Part shown: positions 9,890-18,756 of the stretch, piece by piece
Numbering within the stretch: position 1 is the first letter of the stretch
Layout: each line of letters opens with the position of its first letter
DNA from: Arthrobacter_H rhombi
Lineage (GTDB): Bacteria; Actinomycetota; Actinomycetes; Actinomycetales; Micrococcaceae
Direction: 5' to 3'
DNA length: 64,000 bases
Assembly (NCBI RefSeq): GCF_039526245.1
Contig: NZ_BAAAIV010000011.1
Coordinates: 62,001 to 126,000, forward strand
The notes under the pieces: generated by a model
The model's database searches: none
What the model saw: the letters and a program-made list of their open reading frames with translations, nothing else
Told to the model about the DNA's origin: nothing
Made by a program: the position numbers and the translations under genes

Positions 9890-10231
9890 TTACAGGGTGG
9901 ACGCGCCAGCGGGCCGGACGGGAAAGAACGACCGCCCCACACGGTCATACCCGCCGGGGACCAGGAGCATGCCCAGCGCTGCGTTGAACTGCACGGCGGA
10001 ACGACCGGCTCCGGGCCAGGACCGGGCCGGGTGGCCGGCCACCGACACATCCAATGCCCCGCTGAGGGTCTCGAAGTCCTCGGGAATGAGGATATGCCCC
10101 TGGTCCGCCGTATCCACGCGGATGGTCCCGTGGCCCAGGACGACGGAGGCGTCCACCCAGTCCCCGCTGAAGCGGGGGAACCCGTGAGGTGGGTGTGGTG
10201 TAGCGGAGGGGTGCTGTAGCAGTGCCTGCAT
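9890..10231 (-). CDS. Small protein of unknown function, shared leader with 21411-21695
   Basis: A 113-residue soluble protein that I do not recognise. The centre (GHGTIRVDTADQGHILIPEDFETLSGALD) looks folded and the ends are Pro-rich. The start chosen is the ATG at 10231, with AAAGG eight bases upstream; the frame stays open to 10351, but that extension would cover the duplicated leader shared with the gene at 21411-21695. The two proteins may be distant relatives (GT-hydrophobic strand, LIP/FIA, then an L...AL helix), but the similarity is too weak to assert. Confidence 0.6.
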   Translation of the reverse strand: MQALLQHPSATPHPPHGFPRFSGDWVDASVVLGHGTIRVDTADQGHILIPEDFETLSGALDVSVAGHPARSWPGAGRSAVQFNAALGMLLVPGGYDRVGRSFFPVRPAGASTL

Positions 10232-10273
10232 GGCCGTGCCTTTCGGATCGTCCTTGCCCCTGGCGACTACCGG

Positions 10274-10399
10274 GGGCCGCTTCGTCATCCGAACCACCCG
10301 CCGAACAATCCATGGGCGACGCGTGTATCGCCCGCAGTGGGGTTGGTGCATGGCCAGTCGGAGCTTGGCGCCATGTCTCGTGAAGCTGGTTTCAGCCTA
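10274..10399 (-). repeat. Duplicated promoter/leader element, copy A
   Basis: This stretch aligns with 21737-21832. Shared blocks in plus-strand order are GGGCCGCTTC(G/C)TCATCC, GAACCACCCGC, TGGGGTTGGTGC, AGTCGGAGCT, GTCTC(G/A)TGAAGCT and AGCCTA. Copy A carries an extra insert of about 30 bases in the middle. In both copies it lies on the 5' side of a minus-strand small gene, 42 bases (A) or 41 bases (B) before the start codon, so it looks like a conserved promoter plus untranslated leader. Confidence 0.7.
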
Positions 10400-10422
10400 G
10401 CCGGGTCCGCCGACAGTTTGAA
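10394..10422 (-). promoter_or_regulatory. Possible promoter of the copy A leader
   Basis: Read on the minus strand, TTCAAA (10417-10422), a 17-base spacer and TAGGCT (10394-10399). TAGGCT is conserved in the second copy, where TTGGGT sits at the same -35 spacing. Confidence 0.35.
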
Positions 10423-10476
10423 GGCGGGATCCGGCGTCGTTCATGTGACGCCATGCGGCGCAACATGTGGGACGGC

Positions 10477-11034
10477 TCAGTCGACGTCCGTGAGCATGGT
10501 GGGGTGCGAAGAACACTCGCTGCCGAATCTGATGTTGGTGCGCAGGTCGTTGGTGCGGTAGGAAACGAAGGCGCCGTTGGGGCTTTCGGCGTTGATGGCG
10601 GAGGCTTCCCGCTGGGTGTCTCCGGGAATGTATCCGGTGACGGTCATTCCACGGTCTTCCAGAACCGATTTCATGCGCTGGATGGCCGCCGGTCCGTCGG
10701 AGCTGGGCCCGGAGGTGACCATGAGCAGCAGCTGACGGGCGTCCTGTGGCCCGCTGGCGCAGGCCTTGGGGGCAAAGGAGCCCCGGTCCTCCGGTGAGTA
10801 GGCGCTTCCGTCGAGGTATTTCCACTTGCCGCCGGCTGCCGTGATGACGTCAGTGATCGACGCGTAGAAATCCTCGCGAATGGAATGGGCATCGCGCTGG
10901 TGCTCGGCGGCAGAGGCCGCAGGTGGGTGGGTGTCCATCGGTTCTCCCGGGGATGAGGTGCAAGCGGTCAACAACAGAAAGCTGGAGAGGCAGAGTGCCG
11001 TGCCGACACCGGACGGTTTGCGGAAAGGGATCAC
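10477..11034 (-). CDS. Secreted lipoprotein, last gene of the operon
   Basis: 185 residues with a lipoprotein signal: a basic start, hydrophobic core LCLSSFLLLTA and lipobox LLTAC with the acylated Cys at residue 25. The mature part (about 160 residues) has a pattern of helix, DVITAAGGKWKYLDGSAYSPEDRGSF, then LLLMVTSGPSSDGPAAIQRMKSVLEDRGMTVTGYI, and two Cys (C94, C174). It is unrecognised. It starts 11 bases after the stop of the large hydrolase gene, in the same operon, so it may be a partner or immunity-like protein for it (inference). Confidence 0.75.
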   Translation of the reverse strand: MIPFRKPSGVGTALCLSSFLLLTACTSSPGEPMDTHPPAASAAEHQRDAHSIREDFYASITDVITAAGGKWKYLDGSAYSPEDRGSFAPKACASGPQDARQLLLMVTSGPSSDGPAAIQRMKSVLEDRGMTVTGYIPGDTQREASAINAESPNGAFVSYRTNDLRTNIRFGSECSSHPTMLTDVD

Positions 11035-11045
11035 GGTTGTCGAGC

Positions 11046-13457
11046 CTATCGTGTGGGTTCGTCGCGGTGCGTGTCCGAATATTCGCGGATCTCGTCCTCG
11101 GCGCGATGTTGGCTCCAGTCGACGCCTTTGCCCACCGCCTGCTGTGAGCCATCAATCGCCCTGTTGCCGAGGCTCTGGACCCCGTCGACGGTGGCGTTAC
11201 GTGACCCCGTCACGAGGTCGGACAGGAGACGCCCACCGTTTTGAACCTGATCGACACTGTCGTTGAAGGCCTGGTGCCCGTAGTCGTAGGCGCCACCGAG
11301 GATATTGCTGGCACCTTGCTGCACGGATTTCGCGGCATCCGAGTTGCCCCAGCCAAACGGCAGGTGCTCTCGCACGGTGTTTGCCGTTCCGCTGGCGACG
11401 GATTTGCCGGTATTTCCTGCGCTATCGAGGAAGGACTGGCCGTGGTCGATACCTGAGTTGGCTGTTTCCACGGCGGCGTCTTGGAGTAGGTCGACGGCGG
11501 GTTGGCCAGCATCTATGGTGGTATTCACCGCCTGCTGGGAGGTGTCCACGATGACGGTCGGGGTATTGACCAAGGCGTTGAAGTCCCGTTTGGATTCTTC
11601 GATCTTGGTATCGGTGATGGCCTGGTCCTTGATGTCCAGATGAGCCGTCTGTCCGCTGGCAACCCGACCGAAGTGATTCAGGCTGGTGGTGTCCCGGTCG
11701 AGATAGCCATGACCGGTTTCCGTCTCGACGACGCCCGTGGCCTCGCCCTTGGCATAGTCGAAGAGATACTTGGCCAGCGCCGGCTTGGAGAGCGGTGGTG
11801 CCAGGACCGGCTGGTCGTAGTTTCCGTGTCCGCCATGGCCCGTGGTCGCCTTGAGTGGGTTCCCGTTCTCATCGACGCTGGACTCCGCATCGAGTACCTG
11901 GGCCCCGAAGGCATCATCGGTGGGGGAAATACGGGTGACATCGCCGAATTGTGAGGAGACGATTCCGCCGGGAGCTACGAGGTCGCCGGCGGCTTGCGTG
12001 GCGTAGACGGCGGGCCGGCCATTGTCCGCACTCTTGACATGCAGGTCATCGGCGGTATCAGCCACGTTCGGGTCCAAGCCGGCGGAGCCGTAGAAGTAGA
12101 CCGAATCGACGTCGAATTCCGTTTGTGTCAGAGCGTAGGCCGACATGGTGGTCCCGTAGGAGTGGGCACCCACATTGACCCGGGGGACGGTCCCGCCGTC
12201 CTGGGCCATGGTCAGATGGAGCCCATCGAGCTGGGTGGCGAGTTCGTTGCCGCCCACACGGGCCTTGTCCGTGTAGTTCACCTCGGTCGACTCCGGGAAA
12301 CCACCAGGGGAGTCGTAGCCGATCCAGGAAACCACGACGTGGCGGCCATCGGAGTAGAGCGACTGTTCGTCCCAGAGCGCCTGGGCGTTGTCGACTTCCC
12401 CGGTCATGCCCTGTGTTTTGCTGGTGATGCCCGAGGCGTTGAACGTCACTGAGGAGGAAAAATCGATATCGCCGATGGCGACCCCCGCCAGAGGCTTGTC
12501 GGTCGAGGGGTCGAAGCTGATCAGGTGACGTCCAGCATCCGTGGTCAATGGCGATTTCAGGGACTCGAGAATCGAGTTGTAGGCCTTGGTCTGCTCCGCG
12601 GTGGCGGGGAATTTTCCCGCCACCATCATGTGCAGGACCCGCTCATTGGAGTCCGCCCGCTGGGTGTAGCTGACGCCCTCTGTGTTGCCGGCAATGATCG
12701 GCAGTGAGGTGATGATCGCCGCTTGCTGCGCCGAAGAGAGGCCGGTCCAGAAGTCGACTTGTTCGCGGGCTGGCATCGACGTGCGGGGCCCATACGCCAT
12801 GGCCTCCGGGTATTCCTTGGCGAAATTGGTGATCTCGTCGGGGGACATCTTGGCCAGGTAGGCGTAGTAGGCGCGGACTTGTTCGGGGGTGGAGTCCTGG
12901 CGGCTGGCATCGTGCTGCAACCGCTCTGCATCGTTGCTGACCAGATCCAGGATTCCGGGGGCATAGTGGGAGGTGACATCGGTGGTGACCCGGTTGATCT
13001 TCTGCAACGCGGAGACACAGGTCTGCTGGGCAGTGGTGTATTCGGTGGCGAGGCCGCTGGCCCGGCGGACCAGTGGATCGCGGATCAACATGCCGAGCGA
13101 CGGGTCCTCGATGAACGTGAACTGGGCTTTGGCATCAGCAATGTCGCCGACTAGCGTGGTGTGTTTCGTCTGGATGTCGCCGACCGCCGTCGCGAAGTCC
13201 TGCAACGCGTTCTTGATCGACGTGCCGCTGTCCACGATGTCCTCGGCTGCGGTTTTGGGGGTGTTCATCGCGGTGAGGACCTGCTGTTGGGCGGGGGCCT
13301 GGTAGATGCCCGCGAGCCCGTTCCAGGTGGTGAGCATATCGGTGAAGTGCTGGGAGAACGCCTTCGCCTGGGTTTCGACGGCGGCGGCGCGGGTGGTCAA
13401 GGTGTCCTCATCCGGGACGTTCGCCGTGGCGCTGACGTCAATGGGTTCCCACTTCAC
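11046..13457 (-). CDS. Alpha/beta hydrolase (DUF1023-type) with WXG-like N-terminus
   Basis: 803 residues. The N-terminal 150 residues are helical with a W-x-G motif (TTWNGLAG, W45-G47), resembling WXG100/LXG leader domains of type VII secretion substrates. The middle is an alpha/beta hydrolase of the DUF1023 kind with nucleophile motif GAHSYG (S433), followed by YFYGSAGLDPN and a later His in TGHGGHGNYD. The C-terminal 200 residues are low-complexity repeats rich in Gln/Gly/Asn/Val (QQAVNTTIDAGQPAVDLL, VQQGASNILGGAYDYG and others). It overlaps the upstream gene by 4 bases and shares that gene's MKW start. No secretion machinery is nearby. Function as a secreted esterase or effector is inference. 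Confidence 0.75.
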   Translation of the reverse strand: MKWEPIDVSATANVPDEDTLTTRAAAVETQAKAFSQHFTDMLTTWNGLAGIYQAPAQQQVLTAMNTPKTAAEDIVDSGTSIKNALQDFATAVGDIQTKHTTLVGDIADAKAQFTFIEDPSLGMLIRDPLVRRASGLATEYTTAQQTCVSALQKINRVTTDVTSHYAPGILDLVSNDAERLQHDASRQDSTPEQVRAYYAYLAKMSPDEITNFAKEYPEAMAYGPRTSMPAREQVDFWTGLSSAQQAAIITSLPIIAGNTEGVSYTQRADSNERVLHMMVAGKFPATAEQTKAYNSILESLKSPLTTDAGRHLISFDPSTDKPLAGVAIGDIDFSSSVTFNASGITSKTQGMTGEVDNAQALWDEQSLYSDGRHVVVSWIGYDSPGGFPESTEVNYTDKARVGGNELATQLDGLHLTMAQDGGTVPRVNVGAHSYGTTMSAYALTQTEFDVDSVYFYGSAGLDPNVADTADDLHVKSADNGRPAVYATQAAGDLVAPGGIVSSQFGDVTRISPTDDAFGAQVLDAESSVDENGNPLKATTGHGGHGNYDQPVLAPPLSKPALAKYLFDYAKGEATGVVETETGHGYLDRDTTSLNHFGRVASGQTAHLDIKDQAITDTKIEESKRDFNALVNTPTVIVDTSQQAVNTTIDAGQPAVDLLQDAAVETANSGIDHGQSFLDSAGNTGKSVASGTANTVREHLPFGWGNSDAAKSVQQGASNILGGAYDYGHQAFNDSVDQVQNGGRLLSDLVTGSRNATVDGVQSLGNRAIDGSQQAVGKGVDWSQHRAEDEIREYSDTHRDEPTR

Positions 13458-13849
13458 GACTCCACCGTCCGTTTCCCGGTACCGAAGTTGAACATCGTGG
13501 ACGGGACACCGCCGGGTACCGGTGGACCGGACACCGGGACGGAGGCGCTCATGGACTGGGCCCGGTCGCGCATTTCCGTATCAGCGTTCTGGAAGGCCCT
13601 GACCGATTCGCCGGTTCCCTGGATGGCATTGTTGCCGCGGGTCATGGTGTCCGTCATGTCATTGACCAGGACGTCGGTGCGCAGCGTGGACAGTGCGGAG
13701 ACGATGCCATCGCATTCCCCGGACAACGACGTCTCGACGGTTTCCACGGCACTATTGACTGCGTCCTTGGCCGGCTCGGTGAGCTCCAGGGTGCCCTCGG
13801 CCGAGGAGAGCAGGGTCTTCACCGCTGCCACGTCCACGTCCCACTTCAT
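13454..13849 (-). CDS. WXG100-like small helical protein (DUF6507-like)
   Basis: 131 residues, almost wholly helical (MKWDVDVAAVKTLLSSAEG...), with a Pro/Gly-rich tail. Length, helical content and position before a large WXG-like hydrolase resemble the small partner proteins of type VII secretion cargo. It lacks the WxG turn itself. Its stop overlaps the start of the next gene (ATGA overlap), so the two are translationally coupled and probably made in fixed ratio. It is first in the three-gene operon 13849-10477; the promoter should lie in 13850-13961. Confidence 0.7.
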   Translation of the reverse strand: MKWDVDVAAVKTLLSSAEGTLELTEPAKDAVNSAVETVETSLSGECDGIVSALSTLRTDVLVNDMTDTMTRGNNAIQGTGESVRAFQNADTEMRDRAQSMSASVPVSGPPVPGGVPSTMFNFGTGKRTVES

Positions 13850-13961
13850 GTGCTGCCCTTCGCCGTCCCCTGCGCGTACTGATCCACCGTAGGGGAAAAG
13901 AGGGATACCGGCGATGGGGAGAAGTCCCCATCGACCCGGCGGGGCAGGCCGGGCCGGAGGG

Positions 13962-16900
13962 CTACTCGACGAGCAGGTTGCGGATGTCGTCTGCGGTCAT
14001 TGCCGAGCCGAAGCCCTCACCGGCGTCCATGACCGAGGAGATCAGCTGGCGTTTGGCGTCCTGCAGGGCCACGACCTTCTCCTCGATCGTGTCCTTGGCG
14101 ACCATCCGGTAGACCATGACGTTGCGGGTCTGCCCGATCCGGTGGACGCGGTCCACGGCCTGGGATTCGGCCGCGGGGTTCCACCAGGGGTCCAGCAGGA
14201 AGCAGTAGTCCGCCTCGGTGAGGTTCAGCCCGAATCCGCCGGCCTTCAGCGAGATCAGGAACACCGGGGACTTGCCGGACTTGAAGGAGTCGATGACTTC
14301 GGAGCGCCGTCGGGTGGACCCGTCCAGGTACACGTAGTCCACGCCCTCGGCCTCCAACCGGGCCGCCGCCTTCTTCAGGAACGAGGTGAACTGGCTGAAC
14401 ACCAGCGCCCGGTGGCCCTCGGCGACCACATCGGCGAGTTGCTCGAAGAGCACATCGAGCTTGGCCGAGGCCACGCCGTCGTACTCCGGATCCACCAGCG
14501 AGGCGTCCAGGGAGAGCATGCGCAGCAGGGTCAGCGACTGGAAGATGGTGAACCGGTTCTTGTCCATGTCGTCGACCAGGCGCAGGATCTTCTGGCGTTC
14601 GCGCTGCAGGTGCGTGTCGTAGATCTTGCGGTGCCGCGGGGTCAGTTCGATGTTCAGGACCTGTTCCTGCTTCGGCGGCAGGTCGGTGACGACAGCGTCC
14701 TTGGTGCGCCGGAGCATGAACGGGCGGATGCGTTTGCGCAGCCGGGCGAGCGGTTCGTCCAGGCCCTGCTTTTCGATGGGGCGCTGGTAGTTCTCCGCGT
14801 AGCGCAGCGCCGAGGGGAAGAGCCCGGGGGAGACGATCGCGAAGATGGACCACAGCTCCATCAGGTTGTTCTCCATCGGGGTACCGGTGATCGCGAGCTT
14901 GAACGCCGCGTTCAGGTCCCGGGCCGCATGGTGGGCCTTGGTGGCCTTGTTCTTCACGAACTGGGCCTCGTCCAGGATCAGCCCCGCCCAGGTCTGCGAG
15001 TGGTAGGCCTCGGCGTCGAGACGGAAGAGCGTGTAGGAGGTGACGACGATGTCGTTTTCGGCGGCGATGGCCGACAGCGGGCGGGCTGCACGGCCCTGGG
15101 TGTCGGAGATGGCCTCGATCTTCAGGCCCGGGGCGAAGCGGGCCGCCTCATCGGCCCAGTTGCCCACGACCGAGGTGGGGGCGACCACCAGGAAGGGGCC
15201 GGGGACCGCCGTGGAGGACGACGCCGGGGCGCCGGCTGCCCGCTCGAGCCCACGCTGGGCGCGGGCCGGGTCTTCACCGTCGGGGACCGCCGCGGCCCAC
15301 TGCTCCTTGGCATGCAGGATCAGTGCCAGGGTCTGCACGGTCTTGCCCAGGCCCATGTCATCGGCGAGTACACCGCCGAGCTCGTTGCGCCAGAGCATGG
15401 TCAGCCACTCGAAGCCCTCACGCTGGTAGGGGCGGAACGTGGCCTTCAGCCCGGCCGGCAGGGGCGGCGGATCGGCGTCGGCGACGTTGAGCAGCGAGTT
15501 GACCCCGGCGTACCAGGAGTCCGGGCCCTCGGTGACCGTGGCCAGTTCCTCGAGTTCCTCCCACAGCGACGCCTGGTAGCGGGTGATCTGCAATTCGGAG
15601 TTGCGGTCGTTCAGTGCCCCGGCCTCGGCGACGAGTTCGCGCAGCTTGTCGAAGAGCTCGTGCTCGAGCGAGAAATACGTCTTGTCCGGCATCAGCATGC
15701 GGGTCTGCCCGCGGGAGAGGGCGCGCAGCACGTCGGCGAAGGGGATCCTGCGCTCGCCGATGGCGATGACCAGACCCAGATCGAACCAGTCGCGCTTCTC
15801 CGATTCGACGGTGGTGACCGTCAGCTCGGGGGACTCGGTGAGTTCCCGGTATTCCGGCGGGGTGCCGGTGGTGCGGATCTCCAGGCCCTCGACCTCGTCG
15901 AGCAACGGCAAGGAGCGGCGCACGAAGTCCACGGTATCCAGCCCATGCAGGGTGCGGGGGACCAGGGCGCGGCCGGCGAGGGCGCTGGAATCGGCCAGCG
16001 CGGTCAGTGCCGCTTCCTCGAGCGCGGATTCGGCGTCGGTGTCGCGCAGGTCGGCGTCGACGGGGCCGTGCCCGTAGTCGAAGTCCCAGGCGAGCTCCAC
16101 GGCGTCTCCACCGGGATAGGTGACGGACAGGACCAGCTTCGGTGGCAGGATCGCCGGCAGCTCGACGGAGTCGTCGTGGGCGCTCACGGCCAGCCGGCGC
16201 CCCAACCGCGGGTAGACGCTGGTGAGGAAGTCCTCGATGTCGTCCGCCGGGACGACGACGGGGTCCGGGTGGTGCAGCAGGGCCACCTCGGCGGCGCTGA
16301 GCCGTTCGGCGGTGGGGGCCAGGACCACCAGATCGCCGTCGGCCCGGGCAGCATAGACGCCATGGGTGCCGATCGCCCCGACCGGGGTGTCGGGACCCAG
16401 AGCCAGGTCCCCGCCCTCCAGGGTGAGCGTGGGCACCAGGCCCAAGGCCCCGTCGTCGTGCCCCCCGCGTCCGGCGGAGAGCCCGACGGTGGCGGCGTCG
16501 GCCAGCCGGATCTCGGTGTCGGCGTGCGGGCCGATGAGGCGGATGCCCAGGGAGGCGGTCTCGCGCAGCAGCGACCACAGCAGCGGGGAGGAGAACTCGT
16601 CCAGGTAGAGCCAGTCGTTGTCCTCGCCGAAGTAGAGCTGCCCGTTGGCGCGGTAGAGCGGGACGAATTGGCAGAACCAGCGGTGCTGCTCCTCGTCCAG
16701 GTTCAACCCGTAGGTCTTGAAGCTGATGGTGTTCCAGCGCAGGTTCCCGCGGATCCAGCGGCCCTTGCCGGAGAGGACCATGGGGCGCACGCCGAGGCGC
16801 CAGCGGTGGCTGGAGGCGCGCTGGTGTCCCACCCCGGAGCCCGGCGCCCACTGCCGGTGGGCCACCTGGGTGGTGTCCTGGAGTTCGAACTGCAGGGCCA

Positions 16901-17372
16901 TGGGCTGCACATGGTGGCGTTCGGTGCCACCGTGCCCGCGGTGGGTGGCGCCCGTGGTCGCGGTGGCGGTGCGGCTGCCGGCGTTGATGAGCGTGTTGAG
17001 CGTGTCCTGCCAGGCGGGGACCTTCGCCGGGGCGGCCGTGTTCTCGAAGAACACGCGCTGGGCGCGCAGGTGCAGGGTGTTGGAGTAGATCAAGACGGCC
17101 GCTGCATGCTTGCAGGCCGTGCCGACCGGGCAGCTGCACCACGTCTCGCCGACGGCCCAGGCCCCCTTCGCATCGCGCAGGACCACGGTGGTCTCGTAGG
17201 GCTCTGGCTCGGAGCCGGACACGCGGGCGGTCAGCGTGGAATCCTCGGCCCGGAAGCCCATATCCAGCACGTGTTCGGCGTTGGCGTAGCCCTTCCCGCG
17301 GGTGAAGGCTGCACCGCCGACCACGCGGAGGACCTCGCGGGCATCGACGAGCGGGAATGCGGATTCGGTCAT
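13962..17372 (-). CDS. SNF2/Rad54-type helicase with N-terminal SWIM zinc finger
   Basis: 1136 residues. An N-terminal SWIM zinc finger (C79, C81, C87, H89 in CSCPVGTACKH) is followed by a long bacterial-SNF2-associated region (about 130-600). The SF2 motor comes next: motif I DDMGLGKT (K677), motif II ILDEAQ (D801), SGTPMENN-type ITGTPMENN, LRRTK, and in the second lobe VFSQFTSFL, YLDGST, LISLKAGGFGLNLTEAD and the arginine finger DRVHRIGQ. Such proteins remodel nucleic acid-protein complexes and act in transcription recovery or repair; SWIM helicases are widespread in Actinobacteria. Divergent from the LOG-family gene with 78 bases between them. Confidence 0.93.
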   Translation of the reverse strand: MTESAFPLVDAREVLRVVGGAAFTRGKGYANAEHVLDMGFRAEDSTLTARVSGSEPEPYETTVVLRDAKGAWAVGETWCSCPVGTACKHAAAVLIYSNTLHLRAQRVFFENTAAPAKVPAWQDTLNTLINAGSRTATATTGATHRGHGGTERHHVQPMALQFELQDTTQVAHRQWAPGSGVGHQRASSHRWRLGVRPMVLSGKGRWIRGNLRWNTISFKTYGLNLDEEQHRWFCQFVPLYRANGQLYFGEDNDWLYLDEFSSPLLWSLLRETASLGIRLIGPHADTEIRLADAATVGLSAGRGGHDDGALGLVPTLTLEGGDLALGPDTPVGAIGTHGVYAARADGDLVVLAPTAERLSAAEVALLHHPDPVVVPADDIEDFLTSVYPRLGRRLAVSAHDDSVELPAILPPKLVLSVTYPGGDAVELAWDFDYGHGPVDADLRDTDAESALEEAALTALADSSALAGRALVPRTLHGLDTVDFVRRSLPLLDEVEGLEIRTTGTPPEYRELTESPELTVTTVESEKRDWFDLGLVIAIGERRIPFADVLRALSRGQTRMLMPDKTYFSLEHELFDKLRELVAEAGALNDRNSELQITRYQASLWEELEELATVTEGPDSWYAGVNSLLNVADADPPPLPAGLKATFRPYQREGFEWLTMLWRNELGGVLADDMGLGKTVQTLALILHAKEQWAAAVPDGEDPARAQRGLERAAGAPASSSTAVPGPFLVVAPTSVVGNWADEAARFAPGLKIEAISDTQGRAARPLSAIAAENDIVVTSYTLFRLDAEAYHSQTWAGLILDEAQFVKNKATKAHHAARDLNAAFKLAITGTPMENNLMELWSIFAIVSPGLFPSALRYAENYQRPIEKQGLDEPLARLRKRIRPFMLRRTKDAVVTDLPPKQEQVLNIELTPRHRKIYDTHLQRERQKILRLVDDMDKNRFTIFQSLTLLRMLSLDASLVDPEYDGVASAKLDVLFEQLADVVAEGHRALVFSQFTSFLKKAAARLEAEGVDYVYLDGSTRRRSEVIDSFKSGKSPVFLISLKAGGFGLNLTEADYCFLLDPWWNPAAESQAVDRVHRIGQTRNVMVYRMVAKDTIEEKVVALQDAKRQLISSVMDAGEGFGSAMTADDIRNLLVE

Positions 17373-17450
17373 CCTCTGATCATTTCATGTTCCGGGCCCC
17401 GCCGACGAACCGGGATGCCGCCGGTGGTGGCACGCCGTAGGGTGTTCGAC

Positions 17451-18683
17451 ATGAAGTCGACACCGTCCATGCAGTCCCCGCCCCACGAGCTGGATATCGA
17501 CACGCTGGAACAGTTCGACGCCCACACCCCCGGCGGAGCCGCGCAGATGACCGGCTGGCACCTGCAGTCGGTGGACCTGCGCGGGCGCGGCCGCATCCTG
17601 GAGGACTCCATGGTGACCGGGGCGGTGTTCCTGGGGTGCGAACTGCCGGCCGGATCGATCGAGGGACTGCGCCGGCGCGGCGCCCTGATCTTCCCGGAAC
17701 TGCTGGGCCTGCCGTTCGACCCGTACCGCGGCGGCCTCTACACGGCAGCGGAGCTGTACTCCGGGCTGGGCGAGGCCCCCTATGAGCAGACCCCCGACGC
17801 CCGCATCTACGCGTGGACCCGGCGGTCCGCGACAGGACGCGGCACCCTCGATGCGGCGCTGGCCACCACCTTGCATGACCACGCCATCGGCAGCGCCCTG
17901 GGCCAGCTGCTGGCCGCGCCGGAGGACCGGGACACCGACCGCGTCACCGGGAACGACGACGGGAACGACGGCGGGAACGACGACGGTGCCCCGGGACCGG
18001 GGCACGGCAGCCGGGGTGTGGTGGGGGTGATGGGCGGCCACGCAGCCGAACGCGGGTCAGCCGGCTATGCCGCGGCGCTGCGCTTGGGGGCGGGGCTGGC
18101 CCGGGCCGGTTTCACCGTCGCCACCGGCGGGGGACCGGGCGCCATGGAGGCCGCCAACCTGGGCGCCTACCTGTCGGGGGAGGACGGGCCCACGGTCCGC
18201 GACGCGGTGGCCACCCTGGAACAGGTGCCGTCGTTCAGGCCCTCCATCACCGAGTGGGCGCGCGCCGCGCTCGCCGTGCTGGAACGCCACCCACACGGCA
18301 GGGCCAGCGTGGGGATCCCCACTTGGTTCTACGGCCACGAACCGCCCAACGTCTTCGCCACCCACGTGGCGAAATATTTCGCCAACTCCATCCGCGAGGA
18401 CAGGCTGCTCACCGCCTGCACCGGGGGACTGGTGGTGTTGCCCGGGGCGGCCGGAACGGTACAGGAGATCTTCCAGGACGCCTGCGAGAACTACTACGGC
18501 AGCGCCGCGGTGCAGACGCCGATGATCCTGGTTGGACGACGCCACTGGACCCACGACCTGCCGGCCTGGCTGTTGTTGCGCGCGCTCGCCGAGGGGCGGG
18601 ATATGGCCGATTCCATCCATCTGGTCGACGACATCGACGAGGCGGTCACCCTGCTGGCGAATCGGCCGCCGCGAAGCGCATGA
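17451..18683 (+). CDS. LOG-family Rossmann protein (lysine-decarboxylase-like fold)
   Basis: 410 residues. The C-terminal half (about 190-400) is the LOG fold: GVMGGHAAERGS, the nucleotide loop TGGGPGAMEAANLGAYL and a variant of the PGGxGTxxE motif, PGAAGTVQEIF. LOG proteins cleave nucleoside 5'-monophosphates or bind nucleotides; loss of one motif glycine leaves activity open. The N-terminal 170 residues (pentapeptide-like HLQSVDLRGRGRILEDSMVTGAVFLGCEL) and a GND/DDG-rich linker (about residues 167-180) are additions to the usual 200-residue form. I chose the ATG at 17451; the frame is open far upstream only as a shadow of the opposite helicase gene. Confidence 0.8.
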   Translation: MKSTPSMQSPPHELDIDTLEQFDAHTPGGAAQMTGWHLQSVDLRGRGRILEDSMVTGAVFLGCELPAGSIEGLRRRGALIFPELLGLPFDPYRGGLYTAAELYSGLGEAPYEQTPDARIYAWTRRSATGRGTLDAALATTLHDHAIGSALGQLLAAPEDRDTDRVTGNDDGNDGGNDDGAPGPGHGSRGVVGVMGGHAAERGSAGYAAALRLGAGLARAGFTVATGGGPGAMEAANLGAYLSGEDGPTVRDAVATLEQVPSFRPSITEWARAALAVLERHPHGRASVGIPTWFYGHEPPNVFATHVAKYFANSIREDRLLTACTGGLVVLPGAAGTVQEIFQDACENYYGSAAVQTPMILVGRRHWTHDLPAWLLLRALAEGRDMADSIHLVDDIDEAVTLLANRPPRSA

Positions 18684-18756
18684 AATATAGGTAACGATTC
18701 GCGCGGCGACCGGCCACGTCCAGCCGATCTGCAGGTCTGCTGGGTACGCTGGCGAC

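Noticed and set aside
13914..17450. A 1589-codon open frame on the plus strand, opposite the SNF2 helicase
   Set aside because: Its last 410 codons are the LOG gene; the rest is the antisense of a high-GC gene, lacks any domain and has low-complexity Gly/Arg/Val composition.
17950..17990. Short GAACGACG-type repeats that might suggest a CRISPR or tandem repeat locus
   Set aside because: They are in frame inside the LOG gene and encode a Gly/Asn/Asp linker; no spacers.
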